In this document: piece after piece, positions 1-12,680 of the stretch
Layout: every line of letters begins with the position of its first letter
Position numbering within the stretch: position 1 is the first letter of the stretch
From: Aphis gossypii
Taxonomy: Eukaryota; Arthropoda; Insecta; Hemiptera; Aphididae
Direction: 5' to 3'
Assembly (NCBI RefSeq): GCF_020184175.1
Contig: NC_065530.1
Location: 35,813,260 to 35,877,259, forward strand
Length of the DNA stretch: 64,000 nucleotides
Program-made: the position numbers and the translations under genes
Notes under the pieces: model-generated
The model's database searches: none
The model's input: the letters and a program-made list of their open reading frames with translations, nothing else
Told to the model about the DNA's origin: nothing

Positions 1-1850
1 TTCCAGATGTATGAACTATGGTGGATAAATTTCAATAGGTTAAAGTGGTTATACTCAAACCTTCACTACTTTAAAAATACATATTTGTTAGATTTATGAC
101 TTAACACTAACCTAATCATACATTATTTAAACGATTATAATATTTTAATTATAATTAAACAACTAAAATCGTTATTCTTTGATGTGATTTTTGATTCTGC
201 CCACATTTTAATTTCAAATATCTTTATAAAAACGTCATGCTTATGTATTTTTAATAATTTTAAACCCAATAACGACGGTTAATTAATAATAATAATCAAT
301 AATTTCAAATATATATAATAAAAGTTTCGAGGAACCTGAGCTAAATATTTAAACTTTTTACAAACTTTTTCTATTGTTGTTTATGAAATCAAGTCACAAG
401 TCGATAGCTAGTTAATATATTTTTTAAAATCATATATATAAATTTTTTCTACTTTGAGTGTTCGTGATTTTTTTTGTATTATTTTGAATAATATAATTTA
501 AATCCATTGATAACAACAAGAAACCTTGTATTCATTTTTTAAATTTACATATAATTTATGAATATTTTAAATTTTAGGAATTTTAAACTACTAAGTAATT
601 TGTAAATTTTCGTTGATTTTGACTTTTGTCAAAGTTCTAATTTTAAACACATATAAAAAATTGTAACTTTTTTTTCAATCGATATTTTATAACCTTATGA
701 GAAACTGTTTACTTAATTTTTCAAACTCTTTAAAAATAAAATTTTAAATCTTTATATTTACTTAAAAGAGTCAAAATATTTAGAAAATTATAATATAAAA
801 AGAAAATTGTAACAAAAATATTTGGTAAATAGTTAAAGTATCTAAAGTTCTTCGTTATTATTTTTACTAATCCAAAATGTGATGATTATCTCAAAAAATA
901 AAAAAATAAATTAAAAAATAAAACATTTCATTGTATATTATTATTCAATACGTGAAATCGTTTCCTCGCTCGAAATTTAAAAAAAAGATTCAGTCAATTA
1001 GAATACATTCAAAATAATAAACATAATATATTTTATAAACGGATTGTCATAATAAGTTAAAAATATCTGGTATCTATTGTGTTGTATTATTGAATTTTTT
1101 GGGATGCTGTTTCTATGATTAATGGAAACAATTAACTTACATTTATATTTTTTCCTTTGTAAAATAATATAATAGTATAACTTGTAATCGTCAATTTCTA
1201 TTTTTATTTTGTACTAATCGTTATAAAAATTCACACCTGAAAAAAGTTACAGCTTTTATTTTGTTTTGATGAAAGTTTCAACTCTCATTACACTCCCTTG
1301 AAATAATATTCGTCTATTCCGTGTACACAATAGCATTCTACATAGATTTGTATTATAAATGGACTAGTTACTTTTATTTTGAAATTATATTGGATAAAAA
1401 TATTGATAACAAATAACAATTTAAATAGGTATAGACAATAATTACTATTAAATTACTTTGCTTACTCTTAATATATTATATATTATAATATTATATAAAT
1501 TATGTTATTGTTAACAAATAAATATACACTTTTAGATTATATAAATTATACTTTTAGTATTTATTATTTATAAAATTACCTGTGGTTACGTTATTATTAT
1601 ATTACTAGTCCGTGGAATACCTAGTACAAAATATATAAGATATTCAAAGATGTTATCGTAGATTGTCTATATAGCTTAAATCATATCAACATCATCAGTT
1701 TCTAAAGTCGTAGTAAAAAATCCTCTCTATTACGCGTCATATTCTTTAGGTGTTAAATCATATAGGTACAAGTATATGGTCTAAGGTCTAAAGTAACCAT
1801 GTCTACCAGACTTTAAGCCATGACAGTAATATTTTTCTATAATATACTAT
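1..1850. other. A+T-rich non-coding stretch
   Basis: No coding region is recognisable. The sequence is strongly A+T-rich with many homopolymer runs. About 560-900 contains phrases (a TTTGTCAAA core followed by TTCTAATTTTAAA, and AAAATATTTAGAAAATTATA) that recur near 37.7 kb and 41.5-41.8 kb, so that part is probably an old copy of the dispersed ATTCTGAACG repeat. The remainder shows nothing I can support. Confidence 0.5.
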
Positions 1851-1889
1851 CTCTAGTTTACAATAGGTTATCAATTGTTTGTCGTCAGT

Positions 1890-2880
1890 GCGGTAAGGAC
1901 GTGAAAGAGGAAGACGTAACGGCCGACGATGATATTTTAACTTTCGAACAGTAATCATTTTCGTGCCGTACACAATATACAATATTTTTCTCTCGTTTAC
2001 ACCGAGAGTCATACGCACAAGTCGTTGACTTCTACTACAGCGGCAGGTGACGTACTCGGCGCCCCGACAATGTCTCATCCCACGGTCGTGTACATCATTA
2101 TTATAATATTCGGATGATGGTATCGAAAACGAAATTATTAAATATTATCATAATATAACCAGGCGTTTTACGCGCTTTGGGTTGCCGATTATTAACCAAT
2201 AATATAATATTATTATCTCGGGGTCCACTGCAGTATCTCGGCTAGTTCCCCCGACGACAACGACAACACCGTCACCATACCTAACCCCTATGGGCACCGA
2301 TTATTTTCCCCGGGATTCTGTCGTACATACTTCTACCTGCACGTCGACACACGCATATTATATATTATACACGACACCGTACTCGCAGATCGGCGTGCGT
2401 AGTGCGATGGCAGGGTTATTGATCATCGTCATCTGCCGCGAGTCGGACATCGGCGGCGTATGGGTGGGCGTAGGGGTTGGTGGGTAGGAATAGGAGTTTT
2501 CGCGGCGGTGACTCGAACAGGTGTCTAGTTCCGGCAGCGAGCGTGTACACATGTGCGCGCGCGCACCACGTGTTTGGCGGTATCGGCTGGTTCGCGCGCC
2601 CGCGCCTACAATGACGCGGCCCAGAGAAGGTCACGGGTGCGCGCGCGGTGAAAACGGTACAGACCCCGCGGAGTCAAGTGAGCGAGTGACGCGCGCCGCC
2701 CAACAACCCTCCCCCTCGACATTCGCCCGCGGCACACTCGCTGCTGCCCCGTGAGGTCACGCAGATCCTCAGCACACACACACACACACGCACACGCACA
2801 AGCACACACACACGCCGGATTTGCGCGGACGCCGGTCGAAGCACGCCGCCAGCACTTCCCTTCCGTACTTACACTGCAAA
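1890..2880. promoter_or_regulatory. CpG- and G+C-rich block, candidate promoter / 5' exon region
   Basis: Base composition changes sharply here from the A+T-rich background to dense CpG sequence, strongest at about 2240-2870 with many CGCG runs. Overlapping frames are open on both strands, but they are low-complexity, begin arbitrarily and match no protein family I know, so I do not call a coding sequence. In insects with little promoter methylation, CpG-dense islands in A+T-rich DNA often mark transcription starts or untranslated first exons. That is inference; no TATA box or initiator here is decisive, and the direction of any transcription is unknown. A CA microsatellite lies at its right edge. 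Confidence 0.4.
2771..2814. repeat. (CA)n microsatellite
   Basis: A run of CA dinucleotides interrupted by a few CG and AG steps, inside the CpG-rich block. The interruptions (CGCACACGCACAAG) suggest an older, stabilised microsatellite. Confidence 0.85.
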
Positions 2881-3489
2881 AAAAAAAAAATAATAATAAC
2901 AAAATAATACCACATAAACATTATATCGGATGATGCACGACGCGTTTATTATAATAATATATTATATTTCAAAAACTGTAAGTGTTTTTGGATTTTTTTT
3001 TCTAAGAAAAATGCCATTTTTTTTTCTTATCGTCGCCATGTTATCTTGTTTAATCGTTTTTTTTTTAATTTTTTTAATCACAGCGCCCATTTTTAACGCA
3101 TTATTCAAAAGCAAAGTCCCAAGATACACAAAAATTGAATTTTGAACGAATATAATTTATGAGCTGTTTTAAAATTCAGACACGAGTGGAGCGAATAAGT
3201 GGTACAATGGGTTCCCGAAAAATATCGGTCCACTACGACTGTGGTCGTATCTTTAATATTACAATAAACCAAATATTTGATTTTTTTCCAGATCAAAATA
3301 CCCCGGAATGGTAATTTGTTTAAGGAATATTATTACAGGTATTTAATGTCGTCCACTAAAGATAGAGCGACTTATAAAATTGTAAAAAATCTTATTTTTT
3401 ATTTTGCAAAAAAAATTGTTTTGTTAAATTTGAGATTTTCAAAAACTATTGTGTTTCTCGAAATAACGTGTATCTTACTTAAGGTCATG

Positions 3490-3770
3490 TTAAATGGATC
3501 ACCCCATATACGCACGCTAAATACGCATAGCTCCCTGACGCTCACCACCGACAAACGCCGTCACCGTCAGATGCGTACGCACACGCAACCCGATACCATT
3601 TCCGCTGTCGCGCCACCGGTGGGCGCGAAGCAACAGCTTGCATGCACACACACAGGTAATTCGCGCCACTATAACTCGCTGTATGCTGCCACTACCCGCG
3701 CAACCGCCATCCTGTTCCTCTCGCGTCGTCCAACTTGATTTTTTCAGTCCGGCCGCTCCTGCAGGATGAG
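3490..3770. other. Second G+C-rich block, possible non-coding exon
   Basis: A second island of CpG-rich sequence, about 600 bases after the first. It contains a splice-donor-like CAG|GTAATT near 3652 and a pyrimidine tract ending in CAG near 3747, which resembles an acceptor. A plus-strand frame of 153 codons (3277-3738) crosses it, but its first half is A+T-rich junk-like sequence and I recognise no domain, so it is not called as a gene. The block could be an untranslated exon or part of the same promoter region as 1890-2880. This rests on composition and short motifs only. Confidence 0.25.
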
Positions 3771-4727
3771 TACTTTACCCTCGTCGTTCTATCAATCCAT
3801 ATAATTTTTTCGAAAATTTAGTTCTGTAATATTAATCTAAAATGTTACATTCCGGCCGTGTTTTTCTTGCGATAGATAACAGTATAAAACTATTGTCACC
3901 CGACTCAGCCATCTACCACTTACAAACATACCCAATTTCAAAAGTAATCCATATAACCTCAAAAAGAATTTTTACTAATTTAATAAATACAAAAATGTAT
4001 GATACATATGAATCCAACACGAAGACTTCGCAATAACTACTTTCTATAATATATAATTTATAAAGTAGTTATTACCTATTTAGTATTATAGGGCTTACAA
4101 ATCGTATTTTTATTATTATCGTTCACCATGTGAACCAACAAATATCTTCTTTTATGTTTATTGCACTAAACACGAAAGCTCATATTTCAATTTCATTGGA
4201 TTGTTTTAATTTTAAGTCAGTACTTTTTGGTGTTTATCAACGTTTGACGTCTTATGATATCCGAGTATGGTGTGTTTTATGTGATATATTTTATCGTATT
4301 GATCAAATTTCTCCCCAAGTTTCATGTTTGATAACTTGTAAATTAAAATACATATTATATATGTTTCATTTAATTAGTGTCCCCTTTCCGGGTAATAGTC
4401 GATGATATTATAATGCAGTTTCCTTCAGTACCTTGTGCGTCGAGAGTGCTCACTATTTTAATTATATTTATGTTACTAATATTGTTTGATATTATGCATA
4501 ATATTAATTTCAGTTATTTTGTTAAAATTGTTGTGGCTACATAAATGACTCTACTAATCTTGTTATTATTAAAGTAAGTGATAAACTAAGTAAAATTTAC
4601 ATGGTAGATATGTTTTATTTTTCAAAATGTTTCTAGATAAATTATTATTTATAAAAATAGAGAGAGCTGTTGTATAATAGATTTTCAGTTTATAATGTCA
4701 TTAAGTAGGTCACTGTTAGGGTGCGCG
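3770..4727. other. A+T-rich stretch without recognised features
   Basis: Several short open frames (for example 3842-4036 and 4130-4405) show no recognisable domains and have the composition expected of chance frames in A+T-rich DNA. Nothing else is supported. Confidence 0.4.
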
Positions 4728-4790
4728 TTAAATTTGAATTCAATGAAAAATTATTCCATACGTAAAACGATTTTATGCAAAAATGGTGTC
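4728..4790 (-). repeat. Decayed copy of the dispersed ATTCTGAACG repeat (right end)
   Basis: The order GTTAAATTTGAATTCAATGA, then an A+T stretch, then CGTAAAACGATT matches the reverse complement of the region to the right of the BEL insertion (about 23487-23545), with the ATTCTGAACG core eroded. It is called minus relative to the 14601 copy. The similarity is short and divergent. Confidence 0.35.
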
Positions 4791-4989
4791 AATATACTAC
4801 GCTGTCCTTATGTTTTTCAAGATATTATAGATCTTATTTACATTTAAATGAGTAAAATGGTGTTTTGTTTTATTAGTAATACTAAAACGATGTAAACTTT
4901 TGGCGTATGAACAATTCTAATAAAAAAACTCAAGTTTTACAGCATCACGTTTCCTTTTATTGTGATTTTCTTAAATTAAATATACAACA

Positions 4990-5300
4990 GAGGGATAGCG
5001 GGGTCGCACCTGGCTAATGGAGCTTAAGCAGGCAATTAGCACGGTGGGTGGTCCCGAGAGCCTAACCTATTATTTATAATATCGGAGAGTTATTTAAGTT
5101 TTGCTTTATAATACTGAGATGGGACCGTACTAGCTTACACAATAAGTGGTGGTGATAGAGTGCGAAGGATCGGGGACGAAAATTTAAGGAGGTAAATTGG
5201 GTCGGTTACACGTTTTTGGCTCTGAAAAGAGCGTTTTTACGTGGATGAGTCACTGCAGATGAGGGATACTTTAGCCTCCAAATTTGGACATTTTCTTTTG
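4990..5300. other. G+C-richer patch with weak 5S-rRNA-like motifs
   Basis: This stretch stands out from its surroundings. It contains GAGCTTAAGCAGGC and GCACGGT (about 5019-5045), then about 60 bases later GAGATGGGACCG (about 5117-5128). These recall, in the right order, the internal promoter segments of insect 5S rRNA (ATTAAGCAG, GCGCGGT, AGATGGGGGACCG), but with a large spacer and many mismatches. It may be a 5S-derived SINE remnant, or the likeness may be chance. The following short frame (5316-5504) is unrecognised. Confidence 0.2.
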
Positions 5301-5699
5301 GTGACTGATTGATTTATGGGCGATTGCAAAAACACGATTTTATATACCTCTGGTTTCAGAACTAGACAGCTACAGCAATCGTTGGGTTGTCTTGAGACTA
5401 TCGTAGGTTTTCAGTTTTTCAGTATAATGTGTATGGTCAAAGAGTTGAAGAAAAATCCTGAACATATGAATCATATGTGCGTTATCACTGGCGTATTATG
5501 CTAGTGTTTGTTAATTTAAAACCACATCAACTGCATGTTACTATATTTTTTTATCGGTTATCACTTGCTATATCATTATTTTTCGTTATTATGGCGGTGA
5601 CGAGTTTTTATATGATTATTATATTAAGCTCCGCTAACCGTTACTCGTTAAAATACGTCACATCAAAATAATTTTCGTAAAAAACATACTCAATAATTA

Positions 5700-8600
5700 T
5701 TATATTATTTTAAATTAATAATGACTATAATATAAAATATGTAATAGTTATTAATTATTATTCAATATATGAATAATAATGAAGGTGTAAGTATGTTATG
5801 ATATTAATAGCTTAAAATTAGTTACAATTTCAATAAGACATTTTAAAGTAGAGTTGTAATCCATTATATTTTTGATTCGGTATGTATTTATATATTCCAT
5901 ATTAAAAATTGCTGCGTCTTCAAACTCATCCATAGAAATTTAGAGTTTGAATATTTTTCAATTTTCACGACGAAGAGATTTTGATTGGATAGATTACTGA
6001 AGTGTATAAGAATGTTATTATCAAAATGTATAAGAATACATATTGTGGAAACTTGTATCAGATTTTCAAAAATATTTATCGATACTAAAAAAATAATAAT
6101 TTCTTATGACTATAATAGTTTAAAAATTTTTTAAAATTTATACCATAAATAAAAAAACGTTAGGGTTTATGGTTATTCTTTTTTGACCAATATCAAAAAC
6201 AAAATCGATTTTATCAAAAATTGAATTTGCGTAAGTAATGAAAATATTTTAGTTTTACCTTTTTAAAGTATACATTAGATCAAATTCAATATCTAAAATC
6301 AACTCCCTCCATTTGAAAATCGAACCATTTTATTAATAACTTATCACAAACTCATCTACAAAAAAAAAAAAAAACACATCATCATGATAAAATCAACACA
6401 TTCATCTCTTCACTTGAAATTTAAAAATATATTATTTTCAGCATGTAAGGTCTTTCAGATTATTTTTAAATATTATATTTTTGAAATTAACTTGAATTAA
6501 TTTATCCATTATCATTCATTGTAAAAATTATTTAGTTGCTTATTTTTTTCATATGAGTATATTTCTCTTGTAACAGCTGTTTGGGAAGGGAAAACAATAA
6601 TTGTCCTATCCTATATACATTATATAAAATATGATATTTAGTTGGCTATAAGGCCAATATTTACATTTGCGCACTTGTTTTAAAAAAAAAAAAATTAAGT
6701 CAACTATGTATATTCTAATTATTCCCGTTTGTATTTTTAGTTTCATAAAAATAAATTTAATACGTTTAAATGTTAAAAGTTTATGGTTGGTTCAATAATA
6801 TTTAATCAACATTATATTGGGTCGGTATTTAACTCAAAAGTAGGTAGGTAATGTGTTTTTTCTTTTTGTATAAAATACAATATAATATAATATTAAAATC
6901 ACTTTGTACTATTTCACATTTTCCACTGATAATGGCATATCAATTAATGAGAGCTATAGGAAATGTGCATTTCATTAAATATTTTTATATGATGTTTGTG
7001 TACGCTTGTGCTGGTTTTTAATTTGTAATATTTACCCATATAAAAATGCAGTTTAGATTTAAATTATAGTGCTCCATGTATTATACTATAATACGTAAAT
7101 TTAATTACTCCTACCCACTTTATTTTTTTTTTTTATTAAAATATGATTGTAGTATATGTTATATATATGTACAATGCATTTTAATTATTAGTATATGTAT
7201 GTGTGTATTTATTTATTACTTGTTAGATATTATAACTAGAATTTTATTTTTATGGTAGTTATCATCATTAATTTAAATTAATTAAAAAAAAATAAATAAC
7301 TATTGAAATATTGTTAACAACAATTATGGTATCTTCAATACGAAAATCGATACTTATACAATATTTAGAACTAACTTACGACTCTTTTTTTATAATGTTT
7401 ACCGGGGTTAACTTTTCTTTTAATTAATTTAAGACTTCTAAAAAACTATGAACATCCCTATAAATGTACTTACTTGTCAAATCTATGTAATAAATACCAA
7501 AATAACTCATAGGTTATGATTGAAATGACGAAGTTATCCACGTAGTTATATGATTGCTAGTTGTATAAAAAATCATCTCAGCAAATTATTATCAAACGCA
7601 CTTTTAAAGTCATATTTTAATTACTGTCGACTTCGAATCCTAACTGTTGTGTAAATTAAACTTATCAAAATAAATTTCTAATCATTTTACCAAAAAAAAA
7701 TAAATACTTTAATTCGGGGGGAGGGGGGGCTTGTAAAGGAAAACATATTGAATTTTGTCATAAAATAACAGTAAACGTAATAAATTATTGCAGCTAATTA
7801 TATATTTCCTGTTAACAAATATTTGTGTTAGTAAAGTTTTTGACGGTGTTTAGTAAAAACTATTATATTTTTATACTGTAGCTAACTTTCATGATATTTT
7901 CTAGAATCTTCGACTATCATTCACGTTTAAAACCAAAGAAAAACTTGAAATTTCAAATAACCATAATTTATATTAAAAAAAAAAAAAAAAACTGTATTAT
8001 TTTATTATATAATAACACTTCTTATTATTGGATATTGGATAATATAATTTATTAGTGCAGATATAATTCAAATAAAGTGTTTAACCTAAACTCTCGTAGT
8101 ACATTATTTATTTTGTAAAAATTGTTAATTAGTAAAAATATTAAGCCGATGAATATTTATTATTTTTCAATTTAATTTTAAAACTTAAAAACAAAGAAAA
8201 TCGTACTATTCTTTGTTTAGCATATTGATGATGAAGTTAAAGTGTCTTTCTGTTCTATATTTATCTTTATTTTTAAAATTTGTTTACTTCTTTGCCATTT
8301 TATGTGTGTTTAATTATTTATTTTTAATTTACTTAATGTATTTATATTAATTAGTGTTCTGTTTTACTTGACCAAAACATCCATTATGAAATGGTTTTAA
8401 ATACAATATATTGAAAGTGTAATGGAATTCACTATTATTATTTACTTATTTTTTTAGTCCAAAGTTTACTCACTTTATATTATTTAGTTCATTACATTTT
8501 TCATGACTCTTAATCAATATTATGGTTTTAAAGATATTCATATTAGATTTTTTTTTTAATTTTTTAATTTTGAGTATTGTTTTATCCATTTATTTAAATA

Positions 8601-9910
8601 TGGAATCAGTTGTAAGAGTTTTTTATAACCATCAATATTCAACTCAAAATTCATCAAGCCACTAAGATAGATAACTTTTTAGAATGGGGAAATCTTAAAC
8701 ATAAATTCTAGTTAAAGATGGTTTTTTTTAATTCATTCAACAACTCGTAAAAGTCCATATTAGATTGATATCCATTTTGTTCAATATATTCAAAACTATA
8801 CCATTAGTTTTTTACAATAACAAATAAACGTATTGAGGGTACATTCTTTTATTAATATTCTTGAAAATTGTTAAGAGTAAATACTTTCAAAATGAATTCG
8901 TATTATAATTTTCTTTCTGTAAATAAAAAAAATGATTATTTTATTATTGTATCTTTTAGATTTTAATAAATTCAATCATTTAATCAAAATCTTCTTGTGT
9001 AATTTAAATCATTTGAATGTCACAAATATTTAAATTTAACTATACACACATTTAAATATAAATAATTTGATTATCACTTAAAATAGTGATATCATTCTGT
9101 GTATTAAATGAATATGAACGAAAATAACTAAAACATTTTGAAAAGCTTTATTTACAATTTATACAAAATATAACATAATAAGTAAAGGATATGAGTATAT
9201 AATATCAAGTCGCTTTGATTGACTTGAGGAATGGTACTGTTCAGAAACAGTGTTTTTTTTTTGTGTATGTAATTAAAAAATAGTATTTACATTAGCTTTT
9301 CCTTTTACTTTTACGATTATATTTTCACTAAGATATTTTTAAAACATTAAATTTATATTTATTTTACTAGTGTTATAATAGTAACCAATCATAAATAATA
9401 AATATGACTTACCATATTCCTGATAGTATAATCATTTAAATAACAATATAAATAATAATATAAACTTAGTAATATAAACTGAGCTAGATAGACCACCTTC
9501 ACTTAAAAATTAGTTTTCAATATGATTAATGATTTATTTGATTTAATATATTATCTATTACATTAATTTAATAAATATATTACCTAAGTAAATGGACATA
9601 CCAATACAAAGTAATCTGGAATACTGGTTACATCTACTATTATAGTAGTATTAACTGTATACAGCAGAGCGAATATCCTATTATTTTTTACACATTTACA
9701 TTCTATACTTAGTACGATACTGAAATTATAATATGATTAATTTAAAATTTAAATAAATTTAAATATTTTTATGAAAATGTTTCATTAGGTAATAAAAATA
9801 TAATTTGTATTATGTTTTATATATTAATACATTATTAATTATACAAATATAAAATGCAACAAATAAATTGAACCAATTTATACAAATTACTAACACAAGT
9901 GAAAAATATT
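5700..9910. other. A+T-rich stretch without recognised genes
   Basis: Reading both strands shows only short chance frames, homopolymer A and T runs and TA-rich sequence. The single departure is a G-run pair (GGGGGGAGGGGGGG, about 7716-7729). No transposon protein, RNA gene or splice-supported exon could be seen. Confidence 0.45.
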
Positions 9911-10095
9911 TTTTTTTAATTTTGTTTATGGATTTATGTTTATAAAAATTGAAAATATATAAAATATAAATGGTTTACACATTTTGTATAAATGCAATTT
10001 TTTTTTTTTAATTTTGTTTATGGATTTATGTTTATAAAAATTGAAAATATATAAAATATAAATGGTTTACACATTTTGTATAAATGCAATTTTTT
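9911..10095. repeat. 92-bp tandem duplication (two copies)
   Basis: A unit that runs from a T-run through TAATTTTGTTTATGGATTTA and ATGGTTTACACATTTTGTA to AATGCAAT and a T-run occurs twice in direct succession with a period of 92 bases. Apart from T-run length the two copies look identical. The T-runs at both boundaries suggest slippage or unequal exchange between homopolymers. The near identity indicates a recent event. Confidence 0.9.
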
Positions 10096-11000
10096 TTTTT
10101 TTAATTATGATGACTATAAAAGTGGGCTGGTACACATTTAATTGATATAAAAAAGTTAAAAGTTACGTAAGTTGTATAATATGTTTTGGTTAATAATCGC
10201 AGAATGTTTATGATAATAATCATATTATTAGAAATATCTGATTGTATGCCATAAATGCTAATTCTAATTTTATTTATTAACAACAAGTGGAAAAAAATAA
10301 TAAAAAATAATTTTTTATCTTACAATTTTATTCTTTTGGAGTTATAGTATGATAGAGTAACAATTAACTGCACCTTGAGGCAGCTGTTTCATAAAATAGT
10401 TTTTATTATTGAAAATATTAAAATTATTCTATTATATAATATCCTAATAAATAGTGTATACATAATATAATATGATGTACTCGTATAATACATTTTTGCT
10501 TATTGATCGAAATATTAATGCATATGATTAATATATATATATATATATAAGTATTACAATATATAAAACATATTTACTTATTTTTTCAAAATGTCACTAA
10601 TAGTTAATAAATATAAATTAATTTAACCATAAAACATGTATCATGTATACATTTTTCAAATATTTTATGAGACTTTAATACATGCAGTTTATATAAGAGT
10701 TGAAAATGTTAAAAATAATTTTCTTCTATGATCAGATAATTAGTTTCATAAAGTTTATTAAACTTTTTGAGATGATAGGATTATTCTTGGCCGATCGTCT
10801 TCGTTAGCATTATATTGGATATTTACTTCTTACAACTCTCCTTTCTAACCAGTAACCACAGATTTCTTGTTTTAAACTAACCTTACCTAAAACTACATAT
10901 ATTTGTTTAAATGTCAAATAATTAAAGGGAAACCAATGGGGGTGTTTTAGAAACTATTATACGTATAGTGAACTTTACACAACATTTTAGGTCAATAAAA

Positions 11001-11037
11001 GCACTAGTGGGGTCGTCTATACCCCAGGCGAGAGTGC
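11001..11037. other. G+C-rich hairpin
   Basis: TGGGGT (11008-11013) pairs with ACCCCA (11021-11026) across a seven-base loop, and GCACT (11001-11005) pairs with AGTGC (11033-11037) outside it. The two nested stems are conspicuous in DNA this A+T-rich. No T-run follows that would mark a polymerase III terminator, and no gene adjoins it, so its function is unknown. Confidence 0.35.
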
Positions 11038-12604
11038 CGATGCTATTTATATCTATAAGTTTTGTTTAAACCATAATTTGTTCATCAAAGAAAACAATGT
11101 TCATGAGTTTATACATAAAGTGAGGTAGAAATTTTTATAATTTTAGAAGAACTTACAAATTACGCAAGTTAAAGTAAATTAAAAAAATTAAATAATAATA
11201 ACATAGTGGCTAGAGCAACATCTAAGTATTATCCACAATACAGTTAAAGAACTAAACAAATATGGGCGTATCTGATTGTCTATAATACAATATTATAACA
11301 TCTTAAAATTATAAGTAGCTGCAAACAAAAAAAATGTTTCTAAGGTAACCTCATAGAACATAGTTAAAATAAATATGTATAATATACTTGTATTCCATTA
11401 GTCTTATAATTAATTTAATATCACTAATAATAAGAAAAAAAATCGATATTGTGTATTAAAAGTCATTGTAGTGTTTTGGCTAGTAAAAAAGTTGAATACG
11501 CTATTATATTTAATAGTTTAAACATGAAATTCGTATAGTAGTTAATTATTTGAATTTTTGTCTGTTTATACAAAGTTCTTCATCAAAGAACATAAAAAGG
11601 TTAAATTGTTATTATACAAAATAAACCATATTTATATTATAATTATCCAGATTATATTATACACAATACACTTATTAATATAAATCTGTTTATAATAATT
11701 AATTGTAGGCATTACTTGTCGTTGTTTGGAAACATCGATCTGTTTTAAATATTTTTATCTTTAAAAATGTATTTTTAAACAATGCATTGAGTAATATCAT
11801 GAAGATCGGAGTTGAGTATCGTTTGATAGACTGGTGAATCATTTTATGAATATTATATTAAAAGAAAACTTCATTTCAGATATTTATGGCTTTTTTTAAA
11901 ATTACTAAACAAAATTATTGAGATGCAATTTTTATTATTAGTTCATTTAGATGCTCTCCTGAACTCTAAAAAAATAAGTAAATTCAGAAACTAAATCAGA
12001 TTTCATCTATATTTATTTTACTACTGTATAATATGTAGTTTATTATGTTTTATATTTTATGGTAATTTCTTTGTAATTGCTTTAATGATTTTATCATTGA
12101 TTTTATTTTTGCATTTATTTTCTTATAATGCATTCTGATAAAAAGTCTGTACCTTTTTATATTAGATGATCAATACTTGAATATACATTACAAATAAGTT
12201 AACTGATAGCTTGGATGCAACAAGTTCTCAAGCTATTGGAAATATTAACATAGACATTTTTAGATGTGATGCAAATCTTTCATCAATTTTAAGCCATCAA
12301 TTAGGATATTCTTTTTTGTTTTGATCGATTCGTACATAAACGCATATTTATCATACAAACTTTTATATTAAAAATAGATGTATTTAAAGACACTGCGAGG
12401 TATGTCACGCGTCGTTTACCTGAGATCACCGTTAAAAATAAAATATGTTACACTAGGAACCGAGCATTGTATTTTCCGATGTTCTTAATTGGTTAAGGGT
12501 TTTGCTTATGGTATTGATTTGGAAATTGTAAAATATTGTAAAGTCATACCAAACTATTAAACATGGTTGTTGTAGAACATTGCTAATAGCACTCTATTAT
12601 GTAT

Positions 12605-12680
12605 GCATTGAATTTGAATTCAATGATAAATCATTGAGCTTTGGAAATACCATTCTGAGTGAAAACGGCCTGACAGCCAA
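12605..12680 (-). repeat. Decayed copy of the dispersed ATTCTGAACG repeat (right end)
   Basis: AATTTGAATTCAATGATAAA, then CCATTCTGAGTGAAAACGG, then CTGACAGCC follow the same order as the reverse complement of 23465-23545. The core has mutated to ATTCTGAGTG. Only this end is recognisable. Confidence 0.5.

Noticed and set aside
2290..2933. Several overlapping frames on both strands in the CpG-rich block
   Set aside because: G+C-rich sequence lacks stop codons on all frames by chance. The products are low-complexity and mutually incompatible.
3277..3738. 153-codon plus-strand frame
   Set aside because: The first half is A+T-rich with chance-like composition and the second half is CpG-rich low complexity. 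No recognisable domain and no coherent start.
7716..7729. G-run pair as a G-quadruplex
   Set aside because: Only two G-runs, short of the four needed for an intramolecular structure, and no gene nearby.
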